DNA of 22,998 nucleotides from a virus. Both the position numbers and the translations under genes were made by a program. Below are positions 20,912-22,998 of the stretch, in pieces; position 1 is the first letter of the stretch; every line of letters starts with the position of its first letter. The notes beneath the pieces are model-generated. The model ran no database searches. It was given only the letters and a program-made list of their open reading frames with translations, and was not told where the DNA came from. The DNA is taken from IMG/VR virus record IMGVR_UViG_3300022074_000396, positions 1 to 22,998 of that record; one strand, given 5' to 3'.

Positions 20912-21302
20912 AACAACTACTTCTAAGCTAAAAGCTAAACTGGATAAGCTGTTCTCTGAATACATAAGGAAAAGAGATAGCGACCACAGAGGGATGTGCA
21001 AGTGCATTAGTTGTGGCAAAGAAGCTCCAGCTTTTGGGGGCTCTATACACGCGGGACACTTTATGAGCAGAAGGCACTTAGCCACGAGATGGGATGAAAA
21101 GAATGTCAATGCTCAATGTGCGGGCTGCAATACTTTTAGAGGGGGTGAGCAATATAGACAATCTATTGGAATAGATAGAAAGTGGGGTGAGGGAACATCA
21201 GCAGAGTTAGAACAAAGAGCGCACACAGTAGTAAAACTATCAAGAGCAGATTATGAAGAAGCAATCGAAAACATTAAGCAAAAGATTAGTGAACTCAATT
21301 AA
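20904..21302 (+). CDS. ninG: NinG-like recombination protein
   Basis: 132 residues matching lambda NinG (Rap), a Holliday-junction-type nuclease family. Seen are a helical start (KLKAKLDKLFSEYIRKRDSD), a Cys cluster C32-x-C34-x2-C37, SIHAGHFMSRRHLATRWDE (47-65) with H49, H52 and H58, then NVNAQCAGCNTFRGGEQYR (67-85) with C72-x2-C75. The zinc-binding Cys/His set and the HAGHF-x-S-R...TRW-x-E-x-N-V-x-x-Q-C-x-x-C-N-x-F pattern are diagnostic. It would act in recombination linked to replication. Its start overlaps the previous gene by 8 nt, and a promoter follows. Confidence 0.87.
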   Translation: MAKTTTSKLKAKLDKLFSEYIRKRDSDHRGMCKCISCGKEAPAFGGSIHAGHFMSRRHLATRWDEKNVNAQCAGCNTFRGGEQYRQSIGIDRKWGEGTSAELEQRAHTVVKLSRADYEEAIENIKQKISELN

Positions 21303-21311
21303 CAATGAGGT

Positions 21312-21333
21312 GTTAATATTTTTTAATCTTAAC
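21312..21333 (+). promoter_or_regulatory. Inverted repeat upstream of promoter
   Basis: GTTAA (21312-21316) and TTAAC (21329-21333) flank a T-rich 12-nt loop and end 2 nt before the -33 TTG of the next promoter. Placement resembles the TTCAAC/GTTGAA repeat before the 16147 promoter. Operator or weak terminator; short and AT-rich, so chance is possible. Confidence 0.3.
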
Positions 21334-21335
21334 GA

Positions 21336-21365
21336 TTGGATAATAGAATCAATATTTTATATTAG
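21336..21365 (+). promoter_or_regulatory. Bacteroidota-type promoter before gene at 21371
   Basis: TTG (21336-21338), 19 nt, TATATTAG (21358-21365). Same -7 octamer as at 16170, and both continue GCA. Only 5 nt separate the octamer from the ATG at 21371, so transcription would begin at or near the start codon. Confidence 0.65.
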
Positions 21366-21370
21366 CAACG

Positions 21371-21736
21371 ATGACAAAGATTAGCACAATATTTGAAGGA
21401 GGGATTGCTAAAGTAGCAACCCTTGCAGATGGTTCACTCTCACTTACGATACATACTCAAGAGCTACCAGAAGAAACAATGATGCGCCTATTCAAGCTAA
21501 GAAAGAAGCCAGGAATGGTTTTAATTAGCTCGGATAGTATAAACAAGAAAGAGGTTGAAGAAGTCGAAAAGTTTACAAGCGATTTTGAGGTTGGCGGAAA
21601 AACACAGAGCCAAAGATTAAGAGCTGTTTTGTATAGAGTATGGGAACAAACAGAACAAACTTATGATTTTCCTATTTGGTATGAATCACAGCTTGAAAGA
21701 ATAATCAATAAATACAAAGCAACTCTGGATGCCTAG
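21371..21736 (+). CDS. Protein of unknown function (121 aa), possibly from a leaderless mRNA
   Basis: MTKISTIFEGGIAKVATLAD with GSLSLTIHTQELPEETMMRL forms a beta-rich first half. The second half is helical: QSQRLRAVLYRVWEQTEQTY (79-98), then DFPIWYESQLERIINKYKAT. A C-terminal S-Q-R-L-R-x-V-L-Y-x-x-W-E-Q followed by a Y-x-x-x-x-x-x-I-I-x-x-YK helix is familiar from other Flavobacteriia phage genomes without a known function. It follows a good promoter with almost no leader and overlaps the next gene by 8 nt. Confidence 0.75.
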   Translation: MTKISTIFEGGIAKVATLADGSLSLTIHTQELPEETMMRLFKLRKKPGMVLISSDSINKKEVEEVEKFTSDFEVGGKTQSQRLRAVLYRVWEQTEQTYDFPIWYESQLERIINKYKATLDA

Positions 21737-21944
21737 AAGGACACTCTCTCAACTAATTTGGAAAAGCACGGAGAACGGAGCTGAGTTGAGAATGCCTTTA
21801 ATAATAAACACAGATATAAACTTCCAATTGATGTTCGGAGAAGCTGAAAGCCACAACGAACAAACACAGAACGAAACAACTAATGCAGAAAAATATGAGT
21901 GTAGAACTTACAAAGATGTTGAGCATTTTAAAAAATTTGTTTAG
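21729..21944 (+). CDS. Protein of unknown function (71 aa)
   Basis: MPRRTLSQLIWKSTENGAEL, then MPLIINTDINFQLMFGEAES and a polar, Asn/Thr/Glu-rich end. No family recognised. It starts in an 8-nt overlap with the previous gene and its end overlaps a possible membrane protein frame by 62 nt. Composition is less gene-like than its neighbours, so this is a moderate call. Confidence 0.5.
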   Translation: MPRRTLSQLIWKSTENGAELRMPLIINTDINFQLMFGEAESHNEQTQNETTNAEKYECRTYKDVEHFKKFV

Positions 21945-22062
21945 AATAACAATGGCAGTGATTATCCTTTTTCTGATGCTTCCTTTTTTTGTGGTCTGGT
22001 TTAGTTTTTTATTTCTTAAATTTGTTATTGAATATGAAGTTGAAAGCAGTCCTAGAGGTTAG
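21883..22062 (+). CDS. Small membrane protein (36-59 aa), start uncertain
   Basis: Frame with one strong membrane helix (AVIILFLMLPFFVVWFSFLF, LKFVI) and a short polar end EYEVESSPRG. The ATG at 21883 gives 59 residues but overlaps the previous gene by 62 nt. The ATG at 21952, 7 nt after the previous stop with an A-rich leader, gives 36 residues and is preferred. It overlaps the next gene by 29 nt. Function unknown. Confidence 0.5.
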   Translation: MQKNMSVELTKMLSILKNLFRITMAVIILFLMLPFFVVWFSFLFLKFVIEYEVESSPRG

Positions 22063-22234
22063 TATTATTATGCAAGAGGAGGAAAGTGTAGAAGAAGCTA
22101 ATTCAAGAGCGATTGAGAAGCTGATTGAAGTAGTGGATGAATGGATAAACGATAAAGACGGAATCACTCCCTACATCAAACTAGAATATGATGTGGACTT
22201 TGAATTTATCAAAGAAATAAAACTATTGAACTAA
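22034..22234 (+). CDS. Protein of unknown function (66 aa)
   Basis: Starts at ATG 22034; an earlier in-frame TTG at 21989 would read through the membrane gene and is unlikely. MKLKAVLEVSIIMQEEESVE, ANSRAIEKLIEVVDEWINDK, then YIKLEYDVDFEFIKEIKLLN. A beta-alpha-beta pattern, acidic. No family recognised. Its stop shares a base with the HNH gene start. Confidence 0.65.
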   Translation: MKLKAVLEVSIIMQEEESVEEANSRAIEKLIEVVDEWINDKDGITPYIKLEYDVDFEFIKEIKLLN

Positions 22235-22566
22235 TGCCAAACTTACCAAAGGGAAAGCCAAAAAGCTGGATAGCTAATAGTAAAAAGAAAACACGCTTTA
22301 GTGAAAAGCACGTTTCAGAGAACTCTAGTTTCTATAATAGTTCAGCTTGGCGCAAAGTAAGAAAAGCATACTTCACAATGAATCCGATTTGCAAATGGTG
22401 TGAAGAAGAAGGGAGGGTTACAACTGGTCAAATTGTGGACCACATTGTTGAGATTAAAGACGGAGGGCAAACACTGAGCTTTGATAACTTACAAACGCTT
22501 TGTCAAGTTCATCACAACCAGAAAACTGCTTGGGCTAAAATGAAAAGAAGAAATGAAGAAAAGTAA
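22234..22566 (+). CDS. HNH endonuclease
   Basis: 110 residues. After a basic start, C53-x2-C56 (ICKWCEEEGRV), VDHI with D69/H70, GGQTLSFDNLQTLC with N85, and C90-x2-H93-H-N95 form the ββα-metal HNH fold with a structural zinc. This small HNH type is usually found next to the terminase genes of HK97-like phages and helps in packaging. Here the small terminase is not visible, but the window ends soon after. Overlaps: one base with the previous gene, 14 nt with the next. Confidence 0.9.
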   Translation: MPNLPKGKPKSWIANSKKKTRFSEKHVSENSSFYNSSAWRKVRKAYFTMNPICKWCEEEGRVTTGQIVDHIVEIKDGGQTLSFDNLQTLCQVHHNQKTAWAKMKRRNEEK

Positions 22567-22816
22567 ATATTACTACGATTATACAAGGAACACAGATACT
22601 CCTTTAGTGGATGATAGAGTTCCTCATTACTACAAAGGGAAACAAGGGTACGAAGCCAGAAAAGTGTGTGATAACTTTGATTTAACTTATCACTTAGCTA
22701 CTGCAACAACTTATATACTGAGAGCGTACCACAAGCACGACACACCGATTGACTGTTTAAAGAAAGCAATCGCTCACATTCAATTTGAAATAGAGAAATA
22801 TGAGCAAGACAATTAA
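22553..22816 (+). CDS. DUF3310-like protein
   Basis: 87 residues. The pattern VPHYYKGKQGYEARKVCDNF (23-42), LTYHLATATTYILRAYHKHD (44-63), and CLKKAIAHIQFEIEKYE (68-84) matches the DUF3310 family, known also as part of T7 gp1.7-type nucleotide kinases. In the short form, activity is unproven. The residues HYYKG and YILRA followed by LKKA are the family signature. Overlaps HNH by 14 nt and the next frame by 17 nt. Confidence 0.75.
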   Translation: MKKSKYYYDYTRNTDTPLVDDRVPHYYKGKQGYEARKVCDNFDLTYHLATATTYILRAYHKHDTPIDCLKKAIAHIQFEIEKYEQDN

Positions 22817-22998
22817 TAAGATAGTTTGGGAAGTGTTTATTGAGGAAACAATGGGACAGGATAAGTCAGAGCTATACACTGATAGAATAAAAGATTATAC
22901 AGAAGACATGTGCTACATTGTTTACACCAATCTATTATATAGGATAGACAGAGGGGAAAATATTAATGACATAGCCTTTGAAGATATACTACCAAGAG
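22800..22998 (+). CDS. Protein of unknown function (3' partial)
   Basis: Open from ATG 22800 to the right edge, 66 codons so far: MSKTINKIVWEVFIEETMGQ, then DKSELYTDRIKDYTEDMCYI, ending in NDIAFEDILPR. Helical and acidic, no family recognised. It starts within the end of the DUF3310-like gene, a 17-nt overlap. Confidence 0.6.
   Translation, partial: MSKTINKIVWEVFIEETMGQDKSELYTDRIKDYTEDMCYIVYTNLLYRIDRGENINDIAFEDILPR

Overview
The window is a stretch of a tailed double-stranded DNA phage (or prophage) with siphovirus-type, HK97-like virion genes. Every gene I accept is on the + strand, with little space between genes and many stop/start overlaps of the taATG or ATGA kind. The host is most likely a member of the Bacteroidota, probably Flavobacteriia. 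The evidence is low GC content, A-rich gene leaders without Shine-Dalgarno sequences, promoter-like sites of the form TTG-N19/20-TATATTAG, a BT4734/VirE_N-like primase domain and a DUF5675 lysis protein. No integrase, repressor, tRNA or CRISPR array is visible, so lifestyle cannot be decided here.

Layout. Positions 1-2463 hold the end of the large terminase and the portal. Positions 2456-5244 hold an unusually long prohead protease and the major capsid protein. Positions 5302-7316 hold the connector, head closure, gp10-like and tail terminator set plus a 58-residue protein. Positions 7342-10476 hold the tail tube protein, the two tail assembly chaperone frames joined by a programmed -1 frameshift, and a 606-residue tape measure. 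Positions 10476-13463 hold tail tip and probable receptor-binding proteins. Positions 13463-15977 hold four very small proteins, a DUF5675 (L,D-transpeptidase-like) protein, a three-TM holin and a calcineurin-like phosphoesterase. A strong intrinsic terminator at 16037-16064 closes this late block.

A promoter at 16147-16177 opens the second block. It starts with small unknown genes separated by three copies of a GC-rich double-stem hairpin leader. These are followed by a BT4734-like primase domain protein, an OB-fold ssDNA-binding-like protein, a DnaA-domain-IV-like HTH protein and a winged-helix replication initiator. After another structured spacer (20242-20354) come NinG, a second promoter (21336-21365), several small genes, an HNH endonuclease, a DUF3310 protein and a partial gene at the right edge. 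The terminase large subunit enters already open at the left edge and an HNH gene lies near the right edge. This fits a genome that continues beyond both ends, with the small terminase outside the window.

The most interesting items are regulatory RNA candidates. They are: a complete frameshift signal (GGGAAAC, 6-nt spacer, 6-bp hairpin); the three hairpin leaders; a pair of diverged ~115-nt spacers that keep the same closing stem with different bases; UUCG-capped hairpins after the capsid and tail tube genes, the second with a competing 11-bp pairing; and a near-leaderless promoter. No gene-free stretch exceeds 300 bases; the longest is 15978-16210 and is described below. All functional names come from reading the sequence; no database search was run.
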